Below are positions 24,545 through 33,766 of a stretch of DNA of 64,000 bases, piece by piece. A program made the position numbers and the translations under genes. This DNA comes from Chitinophaga skermanii (GTDB lineage: Bacteria > Bacteroidota > Bacteroidia > Chitinophagales > Chitinophagaceae): positions 936,345-1,000,344 of the forward strand of contig NZ_QLLL01000001.1 of assembly GCF_003259335.1 (NCBI RefSeq). The letters are read 5' to 3'. The notes under the pieces were generated by a model. It ran no database searches and had not been told where the DNA came from. It saw nothing but the letters and a program-made list of their open reading frames with translations. Positions within the stretch are counted from its first letter, which is position 1, and each line of letters begins with the position of its first letter.

Positions 24545-27312
24545 TGATGCGCTTTTGGATATGCATCTTATTTTGTTTGCCATTTCGAATGTATGCGCAA
24601 CAAAGTACAGCTTTGCCAATACGTGTTGTTAGTGGCGTTGTAATGGATTCTTCAGGGAAAGTTGAATTACCCGGGGCATCAATTAAATTGATTGCTGGTA
24701 AGGATACCGTGTATCAAGTAACAAATGAGGATGGGGTGTTTGTTTTTCGAGAAGTGAAGTCAGCGGAATTTTTTATAGGTGTAAACATGATGGGGTACCA
24801 ACCATTTTATCAAAAATACTTGTTCAACGATACTAAACCCCGCATCACTATTCCCCCCGTAATTCTGCGTGTAAATGCTCAATTGCTTGAAGGTGTTACC
24901 ATCAAAGGAAAAGTAGGTCCCAAGATGTTGGGCGATACCACCCAATTCTGGGCAGATGATTATATCGTGAGAGATTATGCAAAGCTGGAAGAATTGGTCA
25001 AGAAATTGGAAGGAGTTGAAGTTGATAAAGATGGTAATGTAACTTTCATGGGGCAACAAGTCAACAAGGCACTCTTTAATGGTATTAAGTATTTTGGTGG
25101 TAATGTGAAGAATATTATCAAGGAATTACCTGCTAATATTGTTGAACGAATTCAAATAATCGATGACTATGGCGAACAATCCACAGCGGCAGGCCTTAAA
25201 CAAGGTGAACCGAATAAAACACTTAACATTATTTCTAAGAAAGATAAATCAGTCGCTAATTTATTCGACATAACGCTTGAAAGTAATATAGATGATCGCC
25301 ATGAGGCACGTGGATATGCTAAACGTGTTGATGGCTTAAAACAACTTGAATTACAAGCAGGCATAGAGACCCAGCCAATGGGCGTGCAACAAGGTGCTGC
25401 CGTAGGAACAATTAGTAATGCTAAAACTTTAATGCAATCCACTAATACATCCAATTCTGACATGTCGGGAGGGGATCGACGGGCTCACTATGCGGTGTTA
25501 ACTTTCAAAGATAAGCTCAACGCTCGTTGGCGTTACGAACTAGGCTATCAATTCAAATCCCAAAACGAGTCTTATTTTAAAAAGGAAAACAGGTATGAAT
25601 ATTATGATAAAGGTATCATCTGGGGGAACAACTTATTGACCACTAACCAACATGCTCGTCAACATGAAGCCAAAGTGGCTATGTTTTACCAAAAATCTGA
25701 TCAAACAAAGTTTAACATATCCTTCGGTTGGAACAATGATTGGCTGCATGTGGATAAACGGAACCAAATTAATCAAAGTGGTTTAATAAATGCCCAGCAA
25801 TTGAGTATTATTAACAATAATACCCAAAAGGATATTTACCGAGTGGAAAGTAACTATTCTCACATATTTGTACCTTCAAAGGCGGTTATCACTGCTAGTA
25901 TAAAAATTCAATCCAATCCTTTATACCAAAGAAAACAAGATGATAATTTAATTACTTATACAGATTCTACACAGTATGTGAAGGATTCGGTTTACAATTT
26001 GTTGAATAAGACGAACGATCATCAGCAACAGCATTTTGCTAATGCAACTTTTACCTACCATTTTTCCGAGCGAACGACGATGGTTTTATTGGCTCAATCG
26101 AATTATAATGTCTTTAATCATCAACAAATTGTGTCAAATGTGCAAGAGAATGGGAGCCCATATAAAGTAGATTCTTTAAGTAGAAATTATGTATATAAAA
26201 CATTGGAAACCCCTTTCAGCATAAACTTCAGAAGAATATTAAGCAACCAAAGTAGTATAAATATAGGTGCAAGATTTTCACATGTCAACATAAACGCAGC
26301 CTTATTAAACCCTAAGAATACATTGTCTAAATCATACGCGATTATATTACCAGAGTTTAACTACGAGTTTGCGAAAGGGACAAATTTTCAATTCTCAACT
26401 CGCTATTACGGAAGTGTACAATTGCCTAGATTCGAGGAAGTTATGCCAATTCCTGATTATAGTAATCCATTGCAAGTTGTGGTTGGTAATCCTTCATTAA
26501 AGCCTACCGTTCTTCATAGTTTCAGTTTCCGAATGACGAAGCTATTTAAACCACAGGCATTTACTATTGGTTTATTATCACAGTATTTATTACCCAGTAA
26601 CAAAGTAACCCAGCAGGTTACATTATATAGTAAAACACCGAGTATTGTTACCCGCGAAACAAGTTTTACGCAAGTAAATGGGAACAATAGCTGGAACGGG
26701 ATGTACCATCTCACAAAAACATTCGATCATACATCCTACTCTGTGAAATTCGAAGGACGCTGGAATCGCTCGAAAATGATTTCTTTTTTTGATAAAGGAA
26801 GGAACATTGCAAGAGGTTTACAGTTGAATCACACCTTAACTTTCAGCGGAACGCCTATAAGTTGGCTCGACGTAAATCTCGCTGCTCAATGGGAACAAAA
26901 CAATAGCAAGCATTCTTTACCCTTATTTCCAACGGTGGAATATGCAAAGAAAGCAGTCAATTTGTATGGGAAGCTGTTCTTTACAAAAACTTTCTTAATG
27001 GGATTTGATATCAATCAATCTTTTTATGAAAGTGAAGACGCAACGTTGAATCGCCAGCCATTTGTGGTTGGCATGAATATAGAAAAGCGCGTATTTCGCC
27101 AGAAGAATGGCGTTGTAAGTTTATTGGTGATGGATTTGTTTAAGCAGTACCAAGTTGTAAACCGTCGCTTGTTAATGAATGGTTATGTAGATATACAATC
27201 GAATACTAATAGCCGGTTTTTCATGTTGCAGTTTTCATGGAGTCCTCAGCAATGGTCGGGTGGAAAGAATATGAACAAAGAAAGACGCAATGATGGCAGT
27301 TTCATTGATTGA
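24544..27312 (+). CDS. TonB-type outer-membrane receptor with CarboxypepD_reg domain
   Basis: About 922 aa from the ATG that overlaps the previous stop by one base; a second ATG follows directly. Signal peptide: residues 1-18 ending MYAQ. A CarboxypepD_reg domain (VVSGVVMDSSGKVELPGASI to about residue 105) is followed by a plug-like region with an unusually long stretch of conserved VTFMGQQVNKALFNGIKYFG and IQIIDDYGEQSTAAGLKQGE, then a beta-barrel to the C-terminus. It belongs with Bacteroidota TonB-linked outer-membrane proteins but diverges from the receptors at 1 and 9586. Coupling to the CBM9-like gene suggests carbohydrate or surface-polymer binding (inference). Confidence 0.85.
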   Translation: MMRFWICILFCLPFRMYAQQSTALPIRVVSGVVMDSSGKVELPGASIKLIAGKDTVYQVTNEDGVFVFREVKSAEFFIGVNMMGYQPFYQKYLFNDTKPRITIPPVILRVNAQLLEGVTIKGKVGPKMLGDTTQFWADDYIVRDYAKLEELVKKLEGVEVDKDGNVTFMGQQVNKALFNGIKYFGGNVKNIIKELPANIVERIQIIDDYGEQSTAAGLKQGEPNKTLNIISKKDKSVANLFDITLESNIDDRHEARGYAKRVDGLKQLELQAGIETQPMGVQQGAAVGTISNAKTLMQSTNTSNSDMSGGDRRAHYAVLTFKDKLNARWRYELGYQFKSQNESYFKKENRYEYYDKGIIWGNNLLTTNQHARQHEAKVAMFYQKSDQTKFNISFGWNNDWLHVDKRNQINQSGLINAQQLSIINNNTQKDIYRVESNYSHIFVPSKAVITASIKIQSNPLYQRKQDDNLITYTDSTQYVKDSVYNLLNKTNDHQQQHFANATFTYHFSERTTMVLLAQSNYNVFNHQQIVSNVQENGSPYKVDSLSRNYVYKTLETPFSINFRRILSNQSSINIGARFSHVNINAALLNPKNTLSKSYAIILPEFNYEFAKGTNFQFSTRYYGSVQLPRFEEVMPIPDYSNPLQVVVGNPSLKPTVLHSFSFRMTKLFKPQAFTIGLLSQYLLPSNKVTQQVTLYSKTPSIVTRETSFTQVNGNNSWNGMYHLTKTFDHTSYSVKFEGRWNRSKMISFFDKGRNIARGLQLNHTLTFSGTPISWLDVNLAAQWEQNNSKHSLPLFPTVEYAKKAVNLYGKLFFTKTFLMGFDINQSFYESEDATLNRQPFVVGMNIEKRVFRQKNGVVSLLVMDLFKQYQVVNRRLLMNGYVDIQSNTNSRFFMLQFSWSPQQWSGGKNMNKERRNDGSFID

Positions 27313-27315
27313 TGC

Positions 27316-27343
27316 TACCCCAACATGCAAGCATGTTGGGGTA
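27316..27343. terminator. 13-bp perfect inverted repeat between convergent genes
   Basis: TACCCCAACATGC (27316-27328) and GCATGTTGGGGTA (27331-27343) pair perfectly with a two-base gap. It lies 4 bp after the receptor stop and 12 bp from the stop of the minus-strand serine hydrolase. No long T tract follows on either strand. A bidirectional terminator or 3'-end hairpin is the simplest reading. Confidence 0.7.
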
Positions 27344-27354
27344 AAGCATACAAT

Positions 27355-28437
27355 CTATTTTTGCTGAGACTGTTTCAATACCAATGCCGCAACTTGGCCC
27401 GTTACTGTTGTAGGTGAAAAGCAATCGCAATTGCTCATTCCTACTACGTAGATATCTGCACTGGGAATATAAATACCCATTGTCTTGAACCCGAAAACAC
27501 TACCACCATGTTCTCGCGTAGGTACTCCCTCAATATTTTTAATATGCCAACCATAGCCATAAGTAAAGCCTGAACCATTATTGAGTTGATAAGTCCGGAA
27601 AGCTTTCGCTCGCCCAGTTTTGTTCAATATTAGGTCAGTATTCAACGCTTGCTGCCATTTTAGTAAGTCGGCTAATGTCGACATTAGCGCCCCGGAAGAG
27701 AAAGGCACGCTAAAACTTATAGCAGTTTTATTCACATAACCCCACTGCTTTTTATGGTAACCGCTAGCCCGGTTGGGAATCACCTTACGATCGCTGGCAT
27801 AATAGGATTGGTGCATGCCCGCTGGGTTAAAAATATATTGTTGAATAAAATCTTCATACTTCTCTTTAGCAACCATCTCGATTATGTACCCTAGTATAAC
27901 ATACCCCGAATTATTGTAATCAAACTTCTCCCCTGGAAGAAAATCAACTGGCTCATCCTTGAAAAAATCGATCATCATTCTAGGCGTCATTTCTTTTTGG
28001 GCGATGCTTGGGAGGGTTTTCATCTTTGTGAAATCTTTAATACCTGCAGTATGGGTAAGCAAATGGTGAATCGTTATATGTTGGCCATTTGGGTAGTCGT
28101 TTATGAATTTTATAATAGGATCTTGCACAGATAGTTTCCCTTGTTGCTCAAGTAAGAGGATTGCTACAGCTGTAAACTGCTTGGTCATAGATCCTAACTG
28201 GAAAACATGGGCGGGAGAAAGTGGTACGTCTAACTCTAAGTTCGCTTTGCCGAAACCTTTTTGATAAATGGGTTTTCCATTTTGAGCCACCATAAATACT
28301 CCTCCTGGTCCGTCTTTATCATTAAAGGTTGACAATATAATACTATCAATTTGCTTGTCTAATGATTGTGCAAATGTGTTATTAGTAAATATTATTAGAA
28401 AGTAAAGTAGAATATATTGTATGGGAGTTTTGAGCAT
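27355..28437 (-). CDS. serine hydrolase of the beta-lactamase class C/penicillin-binding family
   Basis: About 360 aa from the ATG at 28437, chosen because it starts a good signal peptide (IQYILLYFLIIFTNNTFAQ); the ATG at 28473 would add 12 residues. Catalytic motifs are in place: SMTK (SxxK nucleophile and lysine), YNNSG (YxN) and HGGSVFG (third motif). The family includes class C beta-lactamases, D-peptidases, esterases and transesterases, and members like this are usually periplasmic esterase or peptidase-like enzymes rather than resistance genes. The gene is single, with a -7 box about 26 bp upstream. Confidence 0.88.
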   Translation of the reverse strand: MLKTPIQYILLYFLIIFTNNTFAQSLDKQIDSIILSTFNDKDGPGGVFMVAQNGKPIYQKGFGKANLELDVPLSPAHVFQLGSMTKQFTAVAILLLEQQGKLSVQDPIIKFINDYPNGQHITIHHLLTHTAGIKDFTKMKTLPSIAQKEMTPRMMIDFFKDEPVDFLPGEKFDYNNSGYVILGYIIEMVAKEKYEDFIQQYIFNPAGMHQSYYASDRKVIPNRASGYHKKQWGYVNKTAISFSVPFSSGALMSTLADLLKWQQALNTDLILNKTGRAKAFRTYQLNNGSGFTYGYGWHIKNIEGVPTREHGGSVFGFKTMGIYIPSADIYVVGMSNCDCFSPTTVTGQVAALVLKQSQQK

Positions 28438-28462
28438 TATTTCGAATGTTTTTTTGACACTC

Positions 28463-28470
28463 CAAATGTA
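28463..28470 (-). promoter_or_regulatory. -7 promoter box for the serine hydrolase gene
   Basis: The minus strand reads TACATTTG, an exact TAnnTTTG match, 25 bp before the chosen ATG at 28437. It overlaps the in-frame ATG at 28473, which supports the downstream start. The -33 element is not obvious. Confidence 0.55.
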
Positions 28471-28561
28471 CAAGGGCGTTATTTTTTAAATCATTATTTG
28501 TGTTAAACAGCTTACTTGGTGTGATGAATTTCACCAACAGTGGCGAGATTTGTAAATAAGG

Positions 28562-28569
28562 TATCTTTG
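28562..28569 (+). promoter_or_regulatory. -7 promoter box for the DUF2625 gene
   Basis: TATCTTTG matches TAnnTTTG exactly and lies 39 bp before the DUF2625 ATG at 28609. Transcription would begin downstream of the ORF's earlier TTG-type starts, supporting the ATG at 28609. No good -33 TTG is seen at 19-21 bp. Confidence 0.5.
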
Positions 28570-28608
28570 TGCTTGCTAATAATATTGCAATACACAAATG
28601 TTCAACAT

Positions 28609-29247
28609 ATGCGTTCATTAGAAGAATTAATTAATAAAGAAGATCCCGCTTGGCCATTAGTGCAAGAATGGATAGAATCTGCTACGCATACAATCGAAGT
28701 GTTACCTGTAGAAAAACAAGTGGCGGAAGATGCTTTGTTACACCTACAAGTTACTACTCGCTCACCCATGGGAGCTATTGTATATGAAACAGGTGGTATT
28801 TTCGTAGATCATGGATGGATCCGTATTCTGGGCGCTGGTCACCCCAAAATGCAACGCAGCATCGATTCTTGGAACCAAGCAGGTTCTGGATATCTTATGG
28901 TAGCCGATGATGTAGTGGGGGGCCATTTTGCTATTAATGCGGGTGGCTTAGGGGATGACCAAGGTAAAATGTATTTCTTCGATCCTGCAGGTTTACGATG
29001 GGAGCCAATGGATATTAGCTACTCAGAGTTCTTAGTATTTTGTTTTGAAGGCGATATCGCGGCATTTTACCAAGATTTACGCTGGACAGGTTGGGAAGTA
29101 GATGTGCAGGCTATAGATGGCAACCACGTTTTCAGCTTTTTCCCATTCTTATGGACGAAAGAAGGTGAAAACATCAATGAAGTGTCTCGAAAAGTCATTA
29201 CAGTGAAGGAAGGATTGGATTTCCAAATAGAACAAATGGGAATGTAA
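28609..29247 (+). CDS. DUF2625 family protein
   Basis: 212 aa from the ATG at 28609 (MRSLEELINKEDPAWPLVQE), which is the conserved beginning of DUF2625 proteins; upstream codons in the same frame are not family-like and lie before the predicted transcription start. The domain fills the chain, with GGIFVDHGWIRILGAGHP, an INAGGLGDDQGKMYFFDPAG segment and a C-terminal GNHVFSFFPFLWT. No signal peptide is present, so it is cytoplasmic. The family occurs in scattered bacteria, often as a solitary gene, and has no established biochemical role. An intrinsic terminator follows 20 bp after the stop. Confidence 0.85.
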   Translation: MRSLEELINKEDPAWPLVQEWIESATHTIEVLPVEKQVAEDALLHLQVTTRSPMGAIVYETGGIFVDHGWIRILGAGHPKMQRSIDSWNQAGSGYLMVADDVVGGHFAINAGGLGDDQGKMYFFDPAGLRWEPMDISYSEFLVFCFEGDIAAFYQDLRWTGWEVDVQAIDGNHVFSFFPFLWTKEGENINEVSRKVITVKEGLDFQIEQMGM

Positions 29248-29267
29248 TCTTATTGTAACTATTTATG

Positions 29268-29309
29268 AAGGTTAATCAACAAGCAAAGTTGATTAACCTT
29301 TTATTTTAT
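29268..29309 (+). terminator. intrinsic terminator after DUF2625
   Basis: AAGGTTAATCAAC (29268-29280) pairs with GTTGATTAACCTT (29288-29300) around a seven-base A-rich loop, followed by TTTTATTTTATT-like sequence. Confidence 0.85.
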
Positions 29310-29344
29310 TGAATTGTCACCTGGTTGTATATAAACGCCGGTTT

Positions 29345-29375
29345 ATTGATAAATCGGCAAATTGGGGTAATTTTG
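29345..29375 (+). promoter_or_regulatory. promoter of the AraC regulator, with -33 and -7 boxes
   Basis: TTATTG (ending at 29348) and TAATTTTG (29368-29375, exact TAnnTTTG) are separated by 19 bp, the expected Bacteroidota spacing. The ATG of the AraC gene is at 29381, only 5 bp after the -7 box, so transcription should begin at or next to the start codon. Confidence 0.75.
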
Positions 29376-29380
29376 CAAGC

Positions 29381-30310
29381 ATGAGTCGGCAATTGGAGAC
29401 ATTAAGTGACTTTTACCGTGATCGTTCATCGATTCAATTTCCCTTCAGTACGGCAGATATTGAAACTGGAAAATCCCACTTCAACGTCAACATCAGGAAA
29501 TACTGCAACTTCAAAACGCCTTACAACCGGCGCGATTTCTACAAAATCACGCTCATCCTAGGTGTAGGTGAAATTAATTACGGTGGTAATACTATTCTCA
29601 TAGATCGCCCAGCTTTACTCATTCCTTGCCCTGCTGTTCCTTATTCATGGGTGAGTATGTCCGATGAGCAAGATGGCTATTACTGTTTGTTCAACCAGGA
29701 ATTCTTTAACGAACATTATCAATTCGATATTTTCAAACGTTCCCCTTTATTTAAGGCTTGGAGCGAACCTGTCATCTTCCTAGATGAGCAGCAGTTAACG
29801 CTGATTAAAGTATACTTTGAGCAAATGTTAGCTTTAGCGCAAGGCGAGTATCCATATAAATATGAAGCTGTACGCAACTTGTTATGCTTACTAATGCACA
29901 CCATATTGGTTGAACATCCCGCAGATACTTTAACCCCCAACGACTTACCGGCTTCATCCCGTTTACTCAAAAACTTCGATGAACTGCTCCATCAACAGTT
30001 TCCTTTAGATTCTCCAGAGAACCCATTAACAATGAAATCCGCCGCCGATTTCGCGAAGGTACTTAACGTGCATGTAAATCATTTGAATGCTGTAATTAAG
30101 GGGGCTACGGGTCATACTACTACTAATATTATCAAAAGTAGAATTGTGGAAGAAGCTAAAACTTTGTTATTGAATACCCAATGGGATATTTCTGAAGTGG
30201 GCTACTGTCTTGGCTTTGATGAACCCGCACATTTCAATAATTTCTTCAAAAAACTAACCCAAACAACACCTTTGCAATATAGGCAAGCCGGCAGGAACGG
30301 TCATATTTGA
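29381..30310 (+). CDS. AraC-family transcriptional regulator
   Basis: 309 aa from the ATG at 29381; an in-frame TTG at 29309 lies inside the previous terminator and before the promoter, so it is rejected. The N-terminal half is a cupin-like sensing domain (GVGEINYGGNTILIDRPALL). The C-terminal AraC double helix-turn-helix is complete: HVNHLNAVIKGATGHTTTNI and ISEVGYCLGFDEPAHFNNFF with KKLTQTTPLQYRQ. The MFS exporter gene begins 76 bp downstream with its own -7 box, so the regulator probably controls that exporter (inference). Confidence 0.9.
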   Translation: MSRQLETLSDFYRDRSSIQFPFSTADIETGKSHFNVNIRKYCNFKTPYNRRDFYKITLILGVGEINYGGNTILIDRPALLIPCPAVPYSWVSMSDEQDGYYCLFNQEFFNEHYQFDIFKRSPLFKAWSEPVIFLDEQQLTLIKVYFEQMLALAQGEYPYKYEAVRNLLCLLMHTILVEHPADTLTPNDLPASSRLLKNFDELLHQQFPLDSPENPLTMKSAADFAKVLNVHVNHLNAVIKGATGHTTTNIIKSRIVEEAKTLLLNTQWDISEVGYCLGFDEPAHFNNFFKKLTQTTPLQYRQAGRNGHI

Positions 30311-30362
30311 TTTTTGTAATGATCTCTTTGATTGTTCTAATCGTATACAAGCTACACCGCAA

Positions 30363-30370
30363 TAATTTTG
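30363..30370 (+). promoter_or_regulatory. -7 promoter box for the MFS exporter gene
   Basis: TAATTTTG, an exact TAnnTTTG match and identical to the box of the upstream AraC gene, lies 16 bp before the ATG at 30387. A -33 TTG at 19-21 bp is lacking, as expected for an activator-dependent promoter. Confidence 0.55.
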
Positions 30371-30386
30371 TGATCAAATTAGATAT

Positions 30387-31604
30387 ATGTTACAGCAAGC
30401 GTCAGCAAGGAGGAAAAAGATCGCAACGATTTTGGCATTTAGTTGTATCCCCTTGTCTGGATTTTTTACAGATATTTATTTGCCTTCGTTCCCTTCGATG
30501 GCAAAGGATTTAAATGTTTCCGCCGATAGAATACAGTTAACACTTACCTGCTTTTTTATGAGTTACGGCTTAGGACAAATGTTTGTAGGCAGTTTGTTAG
30601 ACAGCCTAGGAAGATATAAGCCTGCTATGATTTCATTAGTAGTTATGTTATTCTCTTCTTTAATCATTGCCAATACACGTAGTGTGGAACTGATTTGTGC
30701 CTTAAGAATCGTACAAGGTGTTAGTACAGCCTTCTTGATCGTGGCTAAACGGGCGCTATTCGTAGAAATGTACGAGGGCGATGAGCGTAAAAACTACTTG
30801 AGCTATTTTACAATAGTATGGTCGTTAGGTCCAATTATAGCACCGTTTTTAGGCGGCTTCTTACAACAACTCTTCAACTGGCAAGCGAATTTTTACTTCT
30901 TAGCTTTGTACACGTTCGTATTGCTGGTGCTGGAATTGATTTTTAGTGGTGAAACTTTGATCGAGAAAAAGAAATTCGACTTACAAAAGATCCGCCGTGA
31001 TTATGTTGAAATGTTAAGCAATGCTCCTTTCTTAATAGGTATCGTGATATTGGGTTTGAGCTATTCTGTAGTGATGGTATTCAATATAGCAGGACCATTT
31101 GTAATTGAACATAGTTTCCATCATAATTCAGTAGTAATTGGATATTGTACTTTAATCCTAGGTTTTTCTTGGATGATAGGTGGTATTATTGGCAAACGAT
31201 TAGTAGCGGTAGATTTTAATAAAAAAATTCTAGTAGCAGGTAGCACACAGTTAGTTTTAACCATTTTGTTAATGGTAGCTGGGCTAGTGATGCATTCACT
31301 ATGGGGATTTATGTTTTTTGCCTTCTTAATCCATATTTGTTCAGGGTTATTATATACCATCTTCTTTACACAAAATATATTAGCCTTTCCTCAACATGCA
31401 GGCTTAGCCGGGGGATTGATTGGAGGCCTAGTATATGTAATTACCTCGTTTTCGGGTTATGTACTATCACAAACTGGTAAAATGGAAACCCAAGGTGATA
31501 TCTCATTACGGTATATGCTCATGTCGCTGATGTTATCATTGGTGGTGGTCGGACTAGTGAGGTGGAAACAACGACAGTTACGTAAACCCAGTCTTAGTTT
31601 ATAA
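30387..31604 (+). CDS. Bcr/CflA-like MFS multidrug exporter
   Basis: 405 aa with about 12 hydrophobic helices. The first loop has DIYLPSFPSMAKDLN, and the second-third helix region has GLGQMFVGSLLDSLGRYKP, the MFS signature typical of the Bcr/CflA drug-resistance group; ALRIVQGVSTAFLIVAKRAL is the fourth-helix motif. Such pumps export drugs or metabolites using the proton gradient. The gene follows the AraC regulator on the same strand and ends with a strong terminator 9 bp after the stop. A 68-codon alternative frame inside its start is a shadow. Confidence 0.88.
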   Translation: MLQQASARRKKIATILAFSCIPLSGFFTDIYLPSFPSMAKDLNVSADRIQLTLTCFFMSYGLGQMFVGSLLDSLGRYKPAMISLVVMLFSSLIIANTRSVELICALRIVQGVSTAFLIVAKRALFVEMYEGDERKNYLSYFTIVWSLGPIIAPFLGGFLQQLFNWQANFYFLALYTFVLLVLELIFSGETLIEKKKFDLQKIRRDYVEMLSNAPFLIGIVILGLSYSVVMVFNIAGPFVIEHSFHHNSVVIGYCTLILGFSWMIGGIIGKRLVAVDFNKKILVAGSTQLVLTILLMVAGLVMHSLWGFMFFAFLIHICSGLLYTIFFTQNILAFPQHAGLAGGLIGGLVYVITSFSGYVLSQTGKMETQGDISLRYMLMSLMLSLVVVGLVRWKQRQLRKPSLSL

Positions 31605-31612
31605 ATTTATTG

Positions 31613-31647
31613 AAAGGAAGTAATTACAGTTACTTCCTTTTTTTATA
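31613..31647 (+). terminator. intrinsic terminator of the MFS gene
   Basis: AAAGGAAGTAA (31613-31623) pairs with TTACTTCCTTT (31630-31640) around TTACAG and runs into a T tract. Confidence 0.9.
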
Positions 31648-31654
31648 TCATATT

Positions 31655-31951
31655 TTAATCATTTGAATAGCAGGTCTTCCCTTTACTATAATAATTTACT
31701 GCTACAACGAAGGTGATATAGTTATATATTGGTTTTTTACTTAACTTACTGTTGGAAGTCGAAGAGCAAGATGGGCCCCAAATATCAATATCCCAAATAG
31801 CGACAGTATACATTTTTATTTTTCCCAGGTAGCAAATCCCCATAATAATCATTGTATAGGTGATGTTGTTCATGCTACCAATTATTTCGTAAGCATTAAT
31901 AGTAAAGAATACTATTATCATCCCAATCAACCTTAACCTCGAATTAAACAT
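31655..31951 (-). CDS. possible small membrane protein
   Basis: 98 aa if started at the ATG at 31951 (MFNSRLRLIG). Two hydrophobic segments are present (about residues 6-24 and 30-45), followed by a Ser/Lys-rich part with two Cys. It occupies an otherwise empty 300-bp gap, is convergent with the terminated MFS gene and divergent from the amidohydrolase, so the layout allows a real gene. But it has no recognisable family and its start overlaps the amidohydrolase start by two bases. The gap may instead be only the regulatory region of the four-gene operon. Confidence 0.3.
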   Translation of the reverse strand: MFNSRLRLIGMIIVFFTINAYEIIGSMNNITYTMIIMGICYLGKIKMYTVAIWDIDIWGPSCSSTSNSKLSKKPIYNYITFVVAVNYYSKGKTCYSND

Positions 31952-33749
31952 GTCATTGAAACAAACAACGACTACATGCGATTGCGTAAAAAAGGACAAA
32001 GCCCCCATGATTAATTGTCATACGCATATTTTTACATCAGAAACTGTACCCCCTCACATCGCGAAATCTTTTGTTCCACCGCCATTTTACTATTTATTAA
32101 ACATTACGGTGTTAGTGAAACTTGTACAATGGTACTTCAATAGCAAAAAAAGTCCTTACCGCTGGCCGGGCCAGCGTTGGTATATCGTACTACGAGAAAT
32201 GTTGTACCGTGCGAAAATTGCTACTACCCGCTCTCATATTTTAGGGGCCATTAAGTTTTTGGTAGGAGTCATCATAATAATTAGTGTGTTCCACGAATTC
32301 TATAATATCTATATAAGCGATTACTTACACGAGCAAGATATTAGCACCAACACCCCGGATAAAATTATCGGTTGGCTTGATGCTCATGGCATTTTAATTA
32401 TTACAAATAGCTGGCTTTTGAAAGGTTTATTGCTAGTAATACTACTAACATTCTTCCCATCTGGCAAAAACTTGCTATTGTTTCTTTTGAAGAAATTCTC
32501 CGGTTTCTTCAAAATGTTGCCGGGTAAGGAAACCACGGCTATGCTGAAACGCTATATGAATATCGTTCGTTTCTCAAGGTATAAAGACCAAAGCAGGATT
32601 TTCGACCGGTTGATCAAACAATACCCGGAAGGAGCTGGAATGGTGGTGTTACCAATGGATATGGAGTTTATGGGGGCTGGGAATCCGCCCAAACCATATG
32701 GCAAACAAATGGAAGAATTAGCCGCGATCAAAGTAAAACACCCCAACCGTATTTTCCCGTTTGTATTCGTTGATCCACGAAGAGAAAAGGTGGGTAACGA
32801 AACATTTTTCGATTATGAAGTAGTAGAGGGGAAAGTAGTCCTAAAACCCTGCTTCATCAAAACCTATATCGAGGATAAGGAATTCAGTGGCTTTAAAATT
32901 TACCCGGCCCTTGGATATTTCCCATTCGACGAAAGGCTATTGCCCCTTTGGAAATACGCAGCTGATAACGGTATCCCAATCCTTACACACTGCATTCGTG
33001 GAACAATCTTCTACCGCGGTAAAAAGAAAAAAGAATGGGATACACATCCTGTATTCGAACAATATGAAGGCGACCAGGATAATAGTAAACCTGTATTGGA
33101 TAAATACTTCAAACCATTACGCCTACATCATATGCGGCCTGTAGAAGTACAAGAAATTTTTACGCATCCCATGAATTACGCCTGCTTGCTTTATAAACAA
33201 TGGCTTACCAAATTAGTCGCACAAGCTAAAGATCCAAGAATACAGGAATTATTTGGTTACAGTCCTGGAGATAATACAATTGAACAAGACCTAAAGCATT
33301 TGAAACTTTGCTTTGGCCACTACGGTGGCGAAGATGAGTGGCTCAAGTTTATGGAGAAAGACAGGGATAATTATGCACAACAGTTGAATACAAAAAAAGA
33401 AGGTATCACAATAAAGGATGAAAATGATAAGATTAAACGAGGATTGGCAGAGCAATTATGGAAGAAGGCAGATTGGTATTCCATTATTAGTACGCTCATG
33501 TTACAACATAGTAATGTATACGCAGATATTAGCTATATACTACACGGTACCGAAGATGTAATTCCTCTACTTCGTCAAACACTTCGCAATGATGGGCTAC
33601 TGAAAAAGGTACTCTATGGAACAGATTTCTATGTAGTGCGTAATCATAAGTCTGATAAACTGATGTTGGCAGATATGATGAATGGTTTATCAGAAGCGGA
33701 ATTTGACCTTATTGCACGTGATAATCCCCGCGAATTCTTGAAACGATAA
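31950..33749 (+). CDS. amidohydrolase-family protein with a membrane insertion
   Basis: 599 aa; the ATG at 32007 (MINCHTHIF) is an equally good start, since the barrel begins there. The first metal motif HTH lies in NCHTHIF. The chain then leaves the barrel for about 170 residues containing two or three hydrophobic helices (IKFLVGVIIIISVFHEFYNI and LLKGLLLVILLTFF), and returns with MVVLPMDMEF, GFKIYPALGYFPFD, ILTHCIRG, LCFGHYGG and KVLYGTDFYV, the later strands of an amidohydrolase_2 TIM barrel. Hydrolysis of a C-N or similar bond, or decarboxylation, is the family reaction. It is the first gene of a tight operon with the unknown, CHAT-like and MBL genes (17, 2 and 3 bp gaps). Confidence 0.8.
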   Translation: MSLKQTTTTCDCVKKDKAPMINCHTHIFTSETVPPHIAKSFVPPPFYYLLNITVLVKLVQWYFNSKKSPYRWPGQRWYIVLREMLYRAKIATTRSHILGAIKFLVGVIIIISVFHEFYNIYISDYLHEQDISTNTPDKIIGWLDAHGILIITNSWLLKGLLLVILLTFFPSGKNLLLFLLKKFSGFFKMLPGKETTAMLKRYMNIVRFSRYKDQSRIFDRLIKQYPEGAGMVVLPMDMEFMGAGNPPKPYGKQMEELAAIKVKHPNRIFPFVFVDPRREKVGNETFFDYEVVEGKVVLKPCFIKTYIEDKEFSGFKIYPALGYFPFDERLLPLWKYAADNGIPILTHCIRGTIFYRGKKKKEWDTHPVFEQYEGDQDNSKPVLDKYFKPLRLHHMRPVEVQEIFTHPMNYACLLYKQWLTKLVAQAKDPRIQELFGYSPGDNTIEQDLKHLKLCFGHYGGEDEWLKFMEKDRDNYAQQLNTKKEGITIKDENDKIKRGLAEQLWKKADWYSIISTLMLQHSNVYADISYILHGTEDVIPLLRQTLRNDGLLKKVLYGTDFYVVRNHKSDKLMLADMMNGLSEAEFDLIARDNPREFLKR

Positions 33750-33766
33750 CCTCAAAATATTACACC

